A DNA stretch of 64,000 nt from an uncultured Anaerolineaceae bacterium (GCA_937897615.1 CALCNO010000049.1:23653-87652); one strand, 5' to 3'; positions 51,215-59,597 are shown, counted from the stretch's first letter. The notes: generated by a model not told the origin, from the sequence alone. Translations and numbers: made by a program.

Positions 51215-51253
51215 GCTCAACGGGGAGTTTCACATCCCTGCTCTAAAAGACTT

Positions 51254-51288
51254 CATGATGCGTTCCCGGGTAACGGTAACGCATCATG
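51254..51288 (+). repeat. Hairpin between gap and pgk
   Basis: CATGATGCGTT and AACGCATCATG form an 11-bp perfect stem with a 13-base loop. No T-run follows, so it is not a simple terminator. It may protect the gap message or mark a processing site. Confidence 0.7.
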
Positions 51289-51312
51289 TTGATTAACCTC
51301 AAGGAGTGAACT

Positions 51313-52488
51313 ATGTTCAGCAAAAAGACAATACGGGATATCGATGTAAAAGGTAAAAAGGTGCTGGTGCGGGTTGATTTCAATGTGCCTATGAAGGACG
51401 GGGTTATCACTGACGACACGCGCATCACTGCCGCACTGCCCACGATCAAATACTTGTTGGAGCACGGCGCAGCCGTAATCCTGTGCTCTCACCTGGGGCG
51501 CCCCAAAGGTGGGCCGGATCCCAAATTCACCCTTGCGCCAGTGGCCGAATACCTGGGCAAATTGCTGGGCAAAAAAGTGGCCTTTGCCGCTGATTGCGTC
51601 GGCGCGCCAGCGGAAGCAGCCGCCCGGGCCCTCAAAGCCGGCGAAGTGCTGGTGCTGGAAAACACACGCTTCCACCCCGAAGAAGAGGCTAACGACCTCA
51701 ACTTTGCTAAAGGCATGGCCTCACTGGCTGATTTGTATGTGAATGACGCTTTTGGCACCGCTCATCGCGCCCACGCCTCCACCGAAGGCGTCACGCACTA
51801 TCTACCCGGCGTGGCAGGCTTTTTGATGGAAAAGGAAATTCAATATCTGGGCCAGGCCATTGCCAGCCCCAAAAAGCCCTTTGTGGCGATTCTCGGTGGC
51901 GCCAAGGTGAGCGACAAGATCGGTGTGATCAAGAACCTGCTGGCGAAAGCGGATGAGATTCTCATTGGCGGTGGGATGGCCAATACCTTCTTTAAGGCGC
52001 AGGGGCTGGAACTTGCCGATTCGCTGGTGGAGCCGGATGCAGTAGAGACCGCCAAAGAGTTGCTCAAGGCCGGTGGCAAAAAACTGCACCTGCCCGTGGA
52101 TGTGGTTCTGGGCGATAAGTTCGATGCAGCCGCAGAGTCCAAAACGATGAAGGTGGGCGCGGTTCCGTCCGGTTGGCGCATTCTGGATATTGGCCCTGAA
52201 ACCGTGGCCGAGTACGGCAAGATCATCGCCAGTGCCGGTACGGTGGTATGGAATGGCCCGATGGGTGTCTTTGAATTTCCTGCGTTTGCCAAGGGTACTT
52301 TCGCGGTTGCCAAAGCGGTTGCCGCCAGCAAGGCGGTCAGCATCATCGGCGGTGGCGATTCGGTAGCCGCTATTCAGCAATCTGGCCTGGCTGAGAAGAT
52401 CACCCACATCTCCACCGGCGGCGGTGCCTCTCTGGAGATGTTGGAAGGGTTGGAATTGCCGGGTGTGGCTGCCCTGCAGGACAAGTAA
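51313..52488 (+). CDS. pgk: Phosphoglycerate kinase
   Basis: A 391-residue enzyme that transfers phosphate between 1,3-bisphosphoglycerate and ADP. Motifs: VLVRVDFNVPMKDG, HLGRPKGG, NTRFHPEEEAND, DAFGTAHRAHAS, ILGGAKVSDKIGVI and the C-terminal GGGDSVAAIQQSGL with STGGGASLEML. Length is normal. AAGGAG lies eight bases upstream of the ATG. It is the second gene of the gap-pgk pair. A bulged hairpin (52497-52524) follows the stop. Confidence 0.98.
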   Translation: MFSKKTIRDIDVKGKKVLVRVDFNVPMKDGVITDDTRITAALPTIKYLLEHGAAVILCSHLGRPKGGPDPKFTLAPVAEYLGKLLGKKVAFAADCVGAPAEAAARALKAGEVLVLENTRFHPEEEANDLNFAKGMASLADLYVNDAFGTAHRAHASTEGVTHYLPGVAGFLMEKEIQYLGQAIASPKKPFVAILGGAKVSDKIGVIKNLLAKADEILIGGGMANTFFKAQGLELADSLVEPDAVETAKELLKAGGKKLHLPVDVVLGDKFDAAAESKTMKVGAVPSGWRILDIGPETVAEYGKIIASAGTVVWNGPMGVFEFPAFAKGTFAVAKAVAASKAVSIIGGGDSVAAIQQSGLAEKITHISTGGGASLEMLEGLELPGVAALQDK

Positions 52489-52496
52489 TTTTCTCA

Positions 52497-52524
52497 AAGA
52501 ACAGGCTTTTGCCTGAAAGTTCTT
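52497..52524 (+). repeat. Bulged hairpin after pgk
   Basis: AAGAAC/GTTCTT outer and CAGGC/GCCTG inner stems around a TTTT loop. No T-run follows, so its role as a terminator is doubtful. Confidence 0.45.
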
Positions 52525-52579
52525 GTGTGGTGAACTGGCACGTGGCTGCGAAAAATGACAAAGATGCAGATTGGGTATG

Positions 52580-52608
52580 TTGACAAAATAGAACAATTGT
52601 TTTATAAT
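52580..52608 (+). promoter_or_regulatory. Consensus promoter of the VOC gene
   Basis: TTGACA (52580-52585) and TATAAT (52603-52608) are separated by exactly 17 bases. The start is near 52615, giving a short leader. Confidence 0.9.
52591..52602 (+). promoter_or_regulatory. Candidate LexA-type box in the VOC promoter
   Basis: GAACAATTGTTT fits GAAC-N4-GTTC with one mismatch and contains the palindrome AACAATTGTT. It directly touches the -10, exactly as the candidate box in the recA promoter does. Confidence 0.5.
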
Positions 52609-52636
52609 TAAACTACTTACTCAATCTGGAGGGATG

Positions 52637-53041
52637 ATGGAAAAGTCAAAGTTTGGTCACATTGTGGTCAACATTCACATGAAGAACAAGGATTTCTACA
52701 AAGATCTGTTCACCTTTTTGGGTTGGGAACTGCTCTACGACGCTCCCGAGGTGCTGGGTGTGGGGGATGCTAACAAGGGGAGCCTCTGGTTTGGCGACCC
52801 GATCAAGGCGCTTGAAAACGACTATGATGGCATCGGCATGAACCATCTGGCGATTTCGGTTCCCAGCATTGCTGCCGTCGACGAAACTGTAGCGTACCTG
52901 AAGGGTATCAATGTCCCCAGCTTATTCGAGACGCCGCGCCATCGCCCTGAGTTCAGCGGCCCCGGCCATACCTATTACCAGGTGATGTTCGAAAGCCCTG
53001 ACCGTATCCTCTTTGAGGTGGTCTATACCGGCCCCAAATAG
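52637..53041 (+). CDS. VOC-superfamily protein (glyoxalase/bleomycin-resistance fold)
   Basis: A 134-residue single-unit VOC protein with paired beta-alpha-beta-beta-beta modules. Likely metal ligands are the His in FGHIVVNI, the His in GMNHLAISV and the Glu in ILFEVVYTG. A conserved PEFSGPGHTYYQVMFESPD segment closes the second module. Members include lactoylglutathione lyases, antibiotic-binding proteins and dioxygenases, and the substrate is not evident. Two adjacent ATG codons exist; the second (52637) is better spaced from GGAGG. It has its own consensus promoter and a terminator, so it is monocistronic. Confidence 0.85.
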   Translation: MEKSKFGHIVVNIHMKNKDFYKDLFTFLGWELLYDAPEVLGVGDANKGSLWFGDPIKALENDYDGIGMNHLAISVPSIAAVDETVAYLKGINVPSLFETPRHRPEFSGPGHTYYQVMFESPDRILFEVVYTGPK

Positions 53042-53071
53042 AAACAGGTTTATGTCTTGTAAATCAAACGG

Positions 53072-53113
53072 AATCCCCTGTGGGCACGACCTGCGGGGGA
53101 TTTGCATTTTTCA
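53072..53113 (+). terminator. Probable terminator after the VOC gene
   Basis: AATCCCC and GGGGATT pair around a longer internal loop, followed by a T-rich stretch. It lies just before the rpsT promoter. Confidence 0.6.
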
Positions 53114-53120
53114 TGGAGAA

Positions 53121-53149
53121 TGGACAGAATCCTATTATTGGAGTAGAAT
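53121..53149 (+). promoter_or_regulatory. Promoter of rpsT
   Basis: TGGACA (53121-53126) and TAGAAT (53144-53149) with a 17-base spacer. The leader is about 63 bases. Confidence 0.75.
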
Positions 53150-53218
53150 TCTTGCGCCACCTGAATCAGTGCTTACCCTCGACCCTCGCACTGTCAGTCG
53201 TTTTTTGGAGGTACCAAG

Positions 53219-53482
53219 TTGGCCAACATTAAATCTGCAATCAAACGCAACAAGCAGAACGAGAAACGCCGTGTGCGCAACCGCGTTTACCGCGGCCAGG
53301 CGCGCACTTACGTGGCGCGCGCTCGCACTGCCATCGCCGGCAAAGATGCCGAGGCTGCAAAGGCTGCCACACTGGAAGCCATTGCCGTGCTCGACAAGGC
53401 TGCCCAAAAGGGTGTGCTGCATAAGAATAATGCCGCCCGGCGCAAAAGCCGCCTGATGAAACTGCTGGCTGAGCAGAAGTAA
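53219..53482 (+). CDS. rpsT: 30S ribosomal protein S20 (TTG start)
   Basis: An 87-residue basic helical protein with the S20 N-terminus ANIKSAIKRNKQNEKRRVRN and the C-terminal NNAARRKSRLMKLL. It binds 16S rRNA early in 30S assembly. The start codon is TTG, set by the universally conserved A-N-I-K N-terminus and by GGAGG eight bases upstream; no in-frame ATG exists nearby. In E. coli, rpsT also starts with UUG and this weak start is part of autogenous control, so the same may hold here. It is monocistronic, with its own promoter and terminator. Confidence 0.95.
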   Translation: MANIKSAIKRNKQNEKRRVRNRVYRGQARTYVARARTAIAGKDAEAAKAATLEAIAVLDKAAQKGVLHKNNAARRKSRLMKLLAEQK

Positions 53483-53505
53483 TCGGCGCATCTGCAGGTG
53501 CAATC

Positions 53506-53532
53506 AAGCGGGAGTGTCTCTCTCCCGCTTTT
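53506..53532 (+). terminator. Intrinsic terminator after rpsT
   Basis: AAGCGGGAG and CTCCCGCTT form a 9-bp stem with a short loop, followed by TTG and further T. Confidence 0.85.
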
Positions 53533-53563
53533 GCTTTTAATGAGGCGGGAAAAAATACCCGTG

Positions 53564-53572
53564 TGATATAAT
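53564..53572 (+). promoter_or_regulatory. Extended -10 promoter of argS
   Basis: TGA-TATAAT, an extended -10 with a consensus hexamer at 53567-53572, about 27 bases before the argS ATG. There is no clear -35. Confidence 0.75.
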
Positions 53573-53598
53573 CCCAGTGACTTTCAAAGGAAGCCGCT

Positions 53599-55362
53599 AT
53601 GTTTGAGTCTGAGCAAAGCATTATCGAACAACAGATCACCACTTATTTGCGCCAGAACGGGCTTCCTGAGATGGAGTTCAAATGGTCGTGGATCCCATTC
53701 AACGGTGAGTGGGGCATCTCCCTCTCCTTTTTCCAACTGGCCGCCAAATCTTTTGGCGATCAAAAAGGGAACGTGGGGCAGAGGGCGCGTGAGATTGCCG
53801 AGGGGATTGCCAGCGCACTGCCTTTGCCGGATGGCTTTCACAAGGTTGAAACGGTTAACGGTTATTTAAATCTATATTTTTCCCCGGCCACATACTCTGC
53901 GCGTGTGGTGGAGACGGTTTTGGAGCACAAAGAGCATTTTGGCTGGGGCGAGCGCAACGGCAAATCGGTGATGCTTGAGTTTTCGCATCCCAACACACAC
54001 AAAGCTTTTCACGTGGGGCATTTACGCGGAGCAATTCTGGGGGATGTGCTGGCGCGTTTGCAAGAGGCGGCCGGCTACGATGTGGTGCGTGCCAATTACC
54101 CTGGCGATATTGGCTTGCATGTGATCAAATGGTTGTGGAATTATATGAAATTCCATAAGGGCGAAAAACCGGCGCAAGATATTACGCGCTGGATGGGCGA
54201 CCTGTACGCCGAAGCCAGCAGGCGCCTGGAAGAGAACCCGGAGTTGGAGCAGGAAGTTCGCGCTACCTATGCGCGCTGGGACCAGCGCGAGCCGGAGATT
54301 GTTAAAATCTGGCAGGAGACGCGCGAATGGTCGCTGAAGGGTTTCCGCGAAATGTACGAGATGCTGGGTATCCGCTTTGACCGCTATTATTTCAACTCTA
54401 TGTTTGAAGACCCCGGCAAAGAGATGGTCAACGACCTGATCAAGAAAGGTATTGCCCGGGATGAACGACCTGAAGGCGGGGCAGTCATTGTTAAGGTGGA
54501 TGAGCAGCTTGGCCTGAAGGAAGAAAAATACCGCGTGGCGGTAGTCTTGCGTTCTGATGGCACAGCCCTGTATGCTACTGAAGACCTGGCGCTGGCGCGC
54601 CGCAAATTCACTGATTACCCGCAACTGGAGAAGTCCTGGTACGTGGTGGATGTGCGCCAGTCGCTGCACTTCCAGCAGGTGTTCAAGATTCTAGAACTGG
54701 CCGGGTATGACTGGGCGCCGCGTTGCGCGCATATTCCCTACGAGTTGGTGAACCTGCCGGGGAATGTGGTCATTGCCTCGCGGGAAGGCAACGTGGTGCT
54801 TTTGGAGGACCTCATCCGCGAAGCCACGGCACGCGCGCTGGAGGTGGTGCGGCAAAAGAATCCCGACCTGAGCGAGGAGAAAAAGCTGGAAGTGGCGCAG
54901 GCGATCGGCATTGGCTCGATCAAGTACCCCATGCTTTCGCGTGAAAGCACCAAGCTGGTGACCTTTGACTGGCAATCGGCACTGGACTTTAACGGCCAGG
55001 CCGCGCCTTACATTCAGTATGCTTATGTGCGCGGCACCAGTATCCTCAAAAAGGTGAACTTTGAACTCCCTTCCAGCACACAGCCCGCTCAGCCACTGAC
55101 CACCAGCGAGATTACCCTCATTGACCTCATCAGCCGCCTGCCGGCAGAAGTGCAAAAGGCTGCCCGCGATCTCAAGCCGCTGGTGATTTCCTCCCTGGTT
55201 TTTGAACTGGCCCGGGCTTTTAATGATTTCTACACACAGTGCCCTGTGCTGCAGGCAGAAGAAGCAACACGCAACTTCAGGCTGCGTTTGGTAGCTGCGG
55301 CACGGCAGGCAATTGGCAATAGTTTGGCGTTACTGGGCATCACAGCCCCACAAGCGATGTGA
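53599..55362 (+). CDS. argS: Arginyl-tRNA synthetase
   Basis: A 587-residue class I synthetase. The N-terminal Add-1 domain precedes the HIGH-type motif SHPNTHKAFHVGHLRGAILG. The ASREGNVVLLEDLI segment stands in for the KMSKS loop, as in many ArgRS. The C-terminal DALR helical bundle begins near PYIQYAYVRGTSIL. Length is normal. A GGAAG precedes the ATG. The synthetase charges tRNA(Arg), so its expression is essential. The next gene begins 40 bases later with no terminator between, so the two may be co-transcribed. Confidence 0.97.
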   Translation: MFESEQSIIEQQITTYLRQNGLPEMEFKWSWIPFNGEWGISLSFFQLAAKSFGDQKGNVGQRAREIAEGIASALPLPDGFHKVETVNGYLNLYFSPATYSARVVETVLEHKEHFGWGERNGKSVMLEFSHPNTHKAFHVGHLRGAILGDVLARLQEAAGYDVVRANYPGDIGLHVIKWLWNYMKFHKGEKPAQDITRWMGDLYAEASRRLEENPELEQEVRATYARWDQREPEIVKIWQETREWSLKGFREMYEMLGIRFDRYYFNSMFEDPGKEMVNDLIKKGIARDERPEGGAVIVKVDEQLGLKEEKYRVAVVLRSDGTALYATEDLALARRKFTDYPQLEKSWYVVDVRQSLHFQQVFKILELAGYDWAPRCAHIPYELVNLPGNVVIASREGNVVLLEDLIREATARALEVVRQKNPDLSEEKKLEVAQAIGIGSIKYPMLSRESTKLVTFDWQSALDFNGQAAPYIQYAYVRGTSILKKVNFELPSSTQPAQPLTTSEITLIDLISRLPAEVQKAARDLKPLVISSLVFELARAFNDFYTQCPVLQAEEATRNFRLRLVAAARQAIGNSLALLGITAPQAM

Positions 55363-55402
55363 ATAAGCTGGTAAACCAAATTATTCAAAGGAGATGAACA
55401 GT

Positions 55403-56722
55403 ATGACCCCCATTCGAACCCTTATCATGGGCGCAGCAGGACGAGATTTTCACAATTTCAATGTTTTCTTTCGCGATAACAAGGACTACACCGTTGTAGC
55501 TTTTACGGCTACCCAGATCCCTAACATCGAAGGCAGAAAGTACCCGGCTGAACTGGCTGGCTCATTGTACCCAGCGGGAATTCCCATCTACCCCGAAAGC
55601 GAACTGGTACGCCTGATCAAAGACCTCAAGGTAGACCAGGTGGTCTTTGCCTACAGTGATGTGATGCACGAATATGTGATGCACAAAGCCTCCATTGTCA
55701 TGGCCGCCGGGGCAGACTTCCGCCTGATGGGACTGAACACCACCCAGATTAAATCCACCAAGCCGGTGGTCTCTGTGTGCGCGGTTCGCACCGGTTCAGG
55801 CAAGAGCCAGACTACCCGCCGTGTCTCACTGATCCTGCGCGACATGGGCTACAAAGTGGCTGCAATCCGCCATCCCATGCCCTACGGTGACCTGGTCAAG
55901 CAGAAGGTACAGCGCTTTGCCACCTATGCCGACCTCGACAAGCATGAATGCACCATCGAGGAGCGCGAGGAATACGAGCCGCACATTGATAATGGCGTGA
56001 TCGTCTACGCAGGTGTGGATTACGAAGCCATTCTGCGCCAGGCCGAGCAGGAAGTAGACATTGTGTTGTGGGACGGCGGTAACAACGACTTCCCCTTCTA
56101 CAAGTCTGACCTCAACATTGTGGTTGCCGACCCGCACCGTGCCGGACACGAGAAAGCCTACCATCCCGGTGAGACCAACGTGCGCATGGCCGATGTGTTC
56201 GTGATCAACAAGGTGGACACCGCCGATCCCGATAAGGTGATCGCTGTGCGCAACACGCTGCACGAACTGAATCCCAACGCGGTTGTGATCGAAGGCGCTT
56301 CACCGTTGTTCGTGGATGATCCCGATGCCATCCGTGGCAAACGTGTCCTCGTCATCGAAGATGGCCCCACGCTGACTCATGGCGAGATGGCTTACGGCGC
56401 CGGTTGGGTGGCAGCACGCCGCTTTGGTGCAGCCGAGATCGTCGACCCGCGCCCATTCGCGGTGGGTTCCATCCACGATACCTATGTCAAGTATCCCAGG
56501 ACCGGCACCATCCTGCCGGCAATGGGCTATGGCGATGCCATGGTGAAAGACCTGGAGAAGACCATCAACAAGGCCGATGTGGACCTGGTGGTTTCCGCTA
56601 CTCCCATTGACCTCAAACGCATTCTCAAAGTGAACAAGCCTATGCAGCGCGTACGCTACGAGTTGCAGGAGATTGGCCAGCCCACGCTCACCGAGATCCT
56701 CCAGGCCAAGTTCAAGAAATAG
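55403..56722 (+). CDS. Cyclic 2,3-diphosphoglycerate synthetase homologue (P-loop GTPase-like)
   Basis: About 439 residues. The N-terminal domain has IMGAAGRDFHNFNVFF; a P-loop is seen in VRTGSGKSQTTRRVS (about 130-145), a switch-like VLWDGGNNDFPF and the G4-like VINKVD. The family is annotated as cyclic 2,3-diphosphoglycerate synthetase after the archaeal enzyme that makes the thermoprotectant cDPG. Bacterial members are numerous and few have been tested. ATG 55403 is chosen because AAAGGAG is eight bases upstream; ATG 55394 is too close to it. It lies within 6 kb of gap and pgk, whose pathway supplies 2,3-DPG precursors. A long hairpin follows. Confidence 0.82.
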   Translation: MTPIRTLIMGAAGRDFHNFNVFFRDNKDYTVVAFTATQIPNIEGRKYPAELAGSLYPAGIPIYPESELVRLIKDLKVDQVVFAYSDVMHEYVMHKASIVMAAGADFRLMGLNTTQIKSTKPVVSVCAVRTGSGKSQTTRRVSLILRDMGYKVAAIRHPMPYGDLVKQKVQRFATYADLDKHECTIEEREEYEPHIDNGVIVYAGVDYEAILRQAEQEVDIVLWDGGNNDFPFYKSDLNIVVADPHRAGHEKAYHPGETNVRMADVFVINKVDTADPDKVIAVRNTLHELNPNAVVIEGASPLFVDDPDAIRGKRVLVIEDGPTLTHGEMAYGAGWVAARRFGAAEIVDPRPFAVGSIHDTYVKYPRTGTILPAMGYGDAMVKDLEKTINKADVDLVVSATPIDLKRILKVNKPMQRVRYELQEIGQPTLTEILQAKFKK

Positions 56723-56735
56723 TCGCAGTATTCAT

Positions 56736-56770
56736 TCAGGAATCCCGGTGCTCAAAACCGGGATTCCTGA
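56736..56770 (+). repeat. Perfect 14-bp hairpin between the cDPG synthetase homologue and obgE
   Basis: TCAGGAATCCCGGT and ACCGGGATTCCTGA pair perfectly around a seven-base loop. No T-run follows, so it is not a standard intrinsic terminator. It ends 21 bases before the obgE ATG. Confidence 0.75.
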
Positions 56771-56791
56771 TGAGAATTGAAAGAACCTCCC

Positions 56792-58051
56792 ATGTTTATT
56801 GACGAAGCCAGGATTTACGTTCGGTCAGGCCGCGGTGGTGCGGGAATGATGCATTTTCACCGCGAGAAGTATGTTCCCCGTGGCGGCCCGGATGGCGGCG
56901 ATGGCGGGCGTGGCGGCGATGTGGTCTTTGAGGTACTGCCCACATTGAACACGCTGCAGAGTTTTCGCTATAAGCGTAAGTACATTGCCGAGGATGGCGA
57001 GAACGGAGGCCCCAGCAACATGACCGGGCGTTCTGCCAAACACCTGGTCATTCCGGTTCCACCGGGCACGATCATTTATGATGATGCTACTAGCGAACTG
57101 CTGGGGGACCTCAAAACTGCCGGTGAAAAACTGACAGTATGTAAGGGTGGACGTGGCGGGCTTGGTAATCAGCATTTTGCCACCTCACGTAACCAGGCGC
57201 CGCGTACTGCCGAGAAGGGCGAGCCGCCGGAAGAGAAAAACCTGCGCCTGGAGTTAAAACTTCTGGCGGACGTGGGGATTGTGGGAGTCCCCAATGCCGG
57301 CAAGTCCAGTTTTCTGGCGGCGGTGACCAATGCGACCCCCAAGATCGCCAATTACCCGTTTACCACCATTGAACCCAATCTGGGCGTAGCGCGCCTGGAT
57401 GAGGAAAATTCATTGATCCTGGCGGATATTCCCGGTTTGATCGAGGGTGCCCATGAAGGCGCCGGGTTGGGGTTTGACTTTTTGCGCCATATCCAACGCA
57501 CGCGCGTCCTCATCCATGTTTTGGATGGGCTGGCGGAAGATCCACTGGCGGATTATTCACAGACCAATAATGAACTGGCGTTGTTTGATGAGCAGTTAAA
57601 GCGCAAACCACAGATTGTGGTACTTAACAAAATCGACCAGCCAGAGGTCAAGGAAAAGTGGGAGACCATCAAAAAAACGCTGGCGAAGAAAAAGGTTGAG
57701 TTGATTCCCATTTCTACGCTGACGCGGGAAAACTTGCAGCCAGTACTATGGAAAGCTTTGGAATTGCTCAAAGCCGCTCCCGAGGTGGAAATTGTGCAGT
57801 CCATGCCCGTCTACAAAGCAGAAGAAGACCCGCGCGATTTTGTCATCTCACGCGAGGGCGATGGCTGGCGTGTGAGCGGGGCTGCCATTGAGCGCGCTGC
57901 GGAAATGACTTACTGGGAACATGACGGCTCTGTCAGGCGCTTCCATCATTTGATGGTTACACTGGGGGTGGATGATGCTTTGCGGCGTGAAGGCATCGAA
58001 AATGGCGATACGGTGTACATCCGCGATTATGAACTTGAATGGCAGGATTGA
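56792..58051 (+). CDS. obgE: Obg-family GTPase
   Basis: 419 residues. The glycine-rich Obg fold (1-158) has RSGRGGAGMMHFHREKYVPR, GGDGGRGGDV and GGRGGLGNQHF. The GTPase domain has G1 GVPNAGKSS, the switch TTIEPNLGV, G3 DIPGLIEGA and G4 NKID. An OCT domain follows (about 340-415). Obg acts in 50S assembly and stress signalling. The start ATG 56792 gives the canonical MFIDEARIYVRSG; a TTG at 56777 is in frame but less likely. The Shine-Dalgarno is weak. nadD follows after 14 bases. Confidence 0.96.
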   Translation: MFIDEARIYVRSGRGGAGMMHFHREKYVPRGGPDGGDGGRGGDVVFEVLPTLNTLQSFRYKRKYIAEDGENGGPSNMTGRSAKHLVIPVPPGTIIYDDATSELLGDLKTAGEKLTVCKGGRGGLGNQHFATSRNQAPRTAEKGEPPEEKNLRLELKLLADVGIVGVPNAGKSSFLAAVTNATPKIANYPFTTIEPNLGVARLDEENSLILADIPGLIEGAHEGAGLGFDFLRHIQRTRVLIHVLDGLAEDPLADYSQTNNELALFDEQLKRKPQIVVLNKIDQPEVKEKWETIKKTLAKKKVELIPISTLTRENLQPVLWKALELLKAAPEVEIVQSMPVYKAEEDPRDFVISREGDGWRVSGAAIERAAEMTYWEHDGSVRRFHHLMVTLGVDDALRREGIENGDTVYIRDYELEWQD

Positions 58052-58065
58052 GCGGTGGAGGAAAT

Positions 58066-58662
58066 ATGCGCATAGGAATTTTCGGTGGTACCTTTGATCC
58101 TCCGCATGTAGGGCACTTGATTTTGGCCGAGGAATGCCGCACTCAGCTTAACCTCGATAAATTGCTTTGGGTGGTTACCGACAATCCGCCGCACAAACGC
58201 TATGTCAACATTAGCCCAATTGAAGACCGGGTCAGGCTGGTGCAAATGGCCATCCGCGGCAATGATGATTTTATTCTTTCACGTGTAGATATTGACCGGC
58301 CCGGCCCGCATTTTGCCATTGACACAGTGAACATCCTCAAGCAAGAATACCCGGGCGCGCAGTTCTTTTACCTGATGGGCGGGGATTCATTACATGATCT
58401 GCCCACTTGGAATCGTCCGCAGGACTTTATTACCACTTGTGACGGTATTGGCGTCATGCGTCGCCATGCCGATCAGGTGGACCTGGCCACGCTGGAGCAG
58501 GTGTTGCCGGGGATCAGCCAGAAGGTGCTCATTGTGGATGCGCCAATTCTGGAGATTTCTTCCAAGCAGATCAGGCAGCGTGTGCATGATGACCAGGGCT
58601 TCCGTTATTATCTGCGCGATGCAGTTTATTGTGCGATATTGGAAATGGGCTTGTATCAATAA
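58066..58662 (+). CDS. nadD: Nicotinate-nucleotide adenylyltransferase
   Basis: A 198-residue enzyme that joins nicotinate mononucleotide and ATP to deamido-NAD. The nucleotidyltransferase signature GIFGGTFDPPHVGHL is at the N-terminus, and the C-terminal ISSKQIRQRV matches the ISSTxIR motif. GGAGG lies seven bases before the ATG; the longer start lies inside obgE. The obgE-nadD order is widely conserved and is often followed by rsfS, which is absent here. Confidence 0.96.
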   Translation: MRIGIFGGTFDPPHVGHLILAEECRTQLNLDKLLWVVTDNPPHKRYVNISPIEDRVRLVQMAIRGNDDFILSRVDIDRPGPHFAIDTVNILKQEYPGAQFFYLMGGDSLHDLPTWNRPQDFITTCDGIGVMRRHADQVDLATLEQVLPGISQKVLIVDAPILEISSKQIRQRVHDDQGFRYYLRDAVYCAILEMGLYQ

Positions 58663-58687
58663 GCTACGAAAATTGGGAAAGAGTGAA

Positions 58688-58722
58688 AAAGACCCCGTGA
58701 CGTTCAGTCACGGGGTCTTTTG
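58688..58722. terminator. Bidirectional terminator after nadD
   Basis: AAAGACCCCGTGAC and GTCACGGGGTCTTT form a 14-bp stem with a GTTCA loop, flanked by A- and T-runs. It serves nadD and the convergent lipoprotein gene. Confidence 0.93.
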
Positions 58723-58723
58723 G

Positions 58724-59572
58724 TTAATTTTGATTTAGGTTCAGGTTGCCGACCGCCATATCCACTGTAATGTTGATGGTGGGGCCGCTGGAGCCGCACT
58801 CGTAACGGTTGCTGCTGATATTCCAGGTGCCGTTGGCGTTGATGTTGCTTAGACCGCCGTTGATGGTAACAACTGCATGAACACCCTCGGGAATGGTGAG
58901 GGTCAGGTCGCTCATGCCGGTGCTCACGCGAACTTCCATATCCTGTGTGAGCGTACCGGAGAAATCAAGCTTGTAACTGCCTGCGCCGCCGCTGAACTCA
59001 ATTTCCTGCGCGTTGGCGTTTGCCAGGCCAAACAGGCTCACTTCTGAGGCGCCGGTATGGTATTGCAGCAGAGACATGATGCCCGGGTTGGCCTGGTCGA
59101 AGACCACTTTGGTTCTACTGGCGCCGTCAGAGACGATCAGGCGTGTAAGAGCCAGGCCGCTCAGGTCAAAAGTGCCGTCGTTGGCCCCGGTAGCGATGGA
59201 GAGTTCCATTGGTTCCTGGCCCAACTTGAGTTCCCAGGTATTGACGATTTGCCCATCCGGAACCCCGACAGAAGAGGTATTGCTCTGCGAGATTTTAATC
59301 TGCCCTCCCGAATTGCTGACTTGCGGCACCCAGGAGTGAACGTTGTACTCCACAGTTCCCTGCACAGTGGCAGAGGCCCCCGGTGCAATATTCAGGCTTC
59401 CGGCGCCCATTTCAATGTTCACGGCGGCTGCAGTATTGTTTGCGGCGGCACTCTCATCAATGTTCAGGCTCTCGGTTACCCCTGTCTGGATTTTTGGAAC
59501 GTTGGCCGAGATCGTGCAGGCCAGCAGAGAGCCGGCAACCAACAGCAGCGCGATAATTTTTACAAGTCTCAT
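58724..59572 (-). CDS. Lipoprotein with toast_rack/LiaF-like beta-repeat domain
   Basis: 282 residues from ATG 59572 (AGGTG upstream). MRLVKIIALLLVAGSLLAC is a lipoprotein signal with lipobox SLLA|C. The remainder is a low-charge beta-rich region with repeated GAGSLNI-, GASEVSLFG-, GAGSYKLDFSG- and GMSDLTLTIP-type strands, matching the toast_rack / LiaF C-terminal style of right-handed beta structure. An in-frame start at 59659 lies inside the upstream gene and is rejected. LiaF-like proteins regulate envelope-stress signalling. As the last gene of an ECF sigma operon, a role at the cell surface under envelope stress is a reasonable inference. Confidence 0.8.
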   Translation of the reverse strand: MRLVKIIALLLVAGSLLACTISANVPKIQTGVTESLNIDESAAANNTAAAVNIEMGAGSLNIAPGASATVQGTVEYNVHSWVPQVSNSGGQIKISQSNTSSVGVPDGQIVNTWELKLGQEPMELSIATGANDGTFDLSGLALTRLIVSDGASRTKVVFDQANPGIMSLLQYHTGASEVSLFGLANANAQEIEFSGGAGSYKLDFSGTLTQDMEVRVSTGMSDLTLTIPEGVHAVVTINGGLSNINANGTWNISSNRYECGSSGPTINITVDMAVGNLNLNQN

Positions 59573-59597
59573 TTTCACCTCACCCTTGTCAGCAGTA

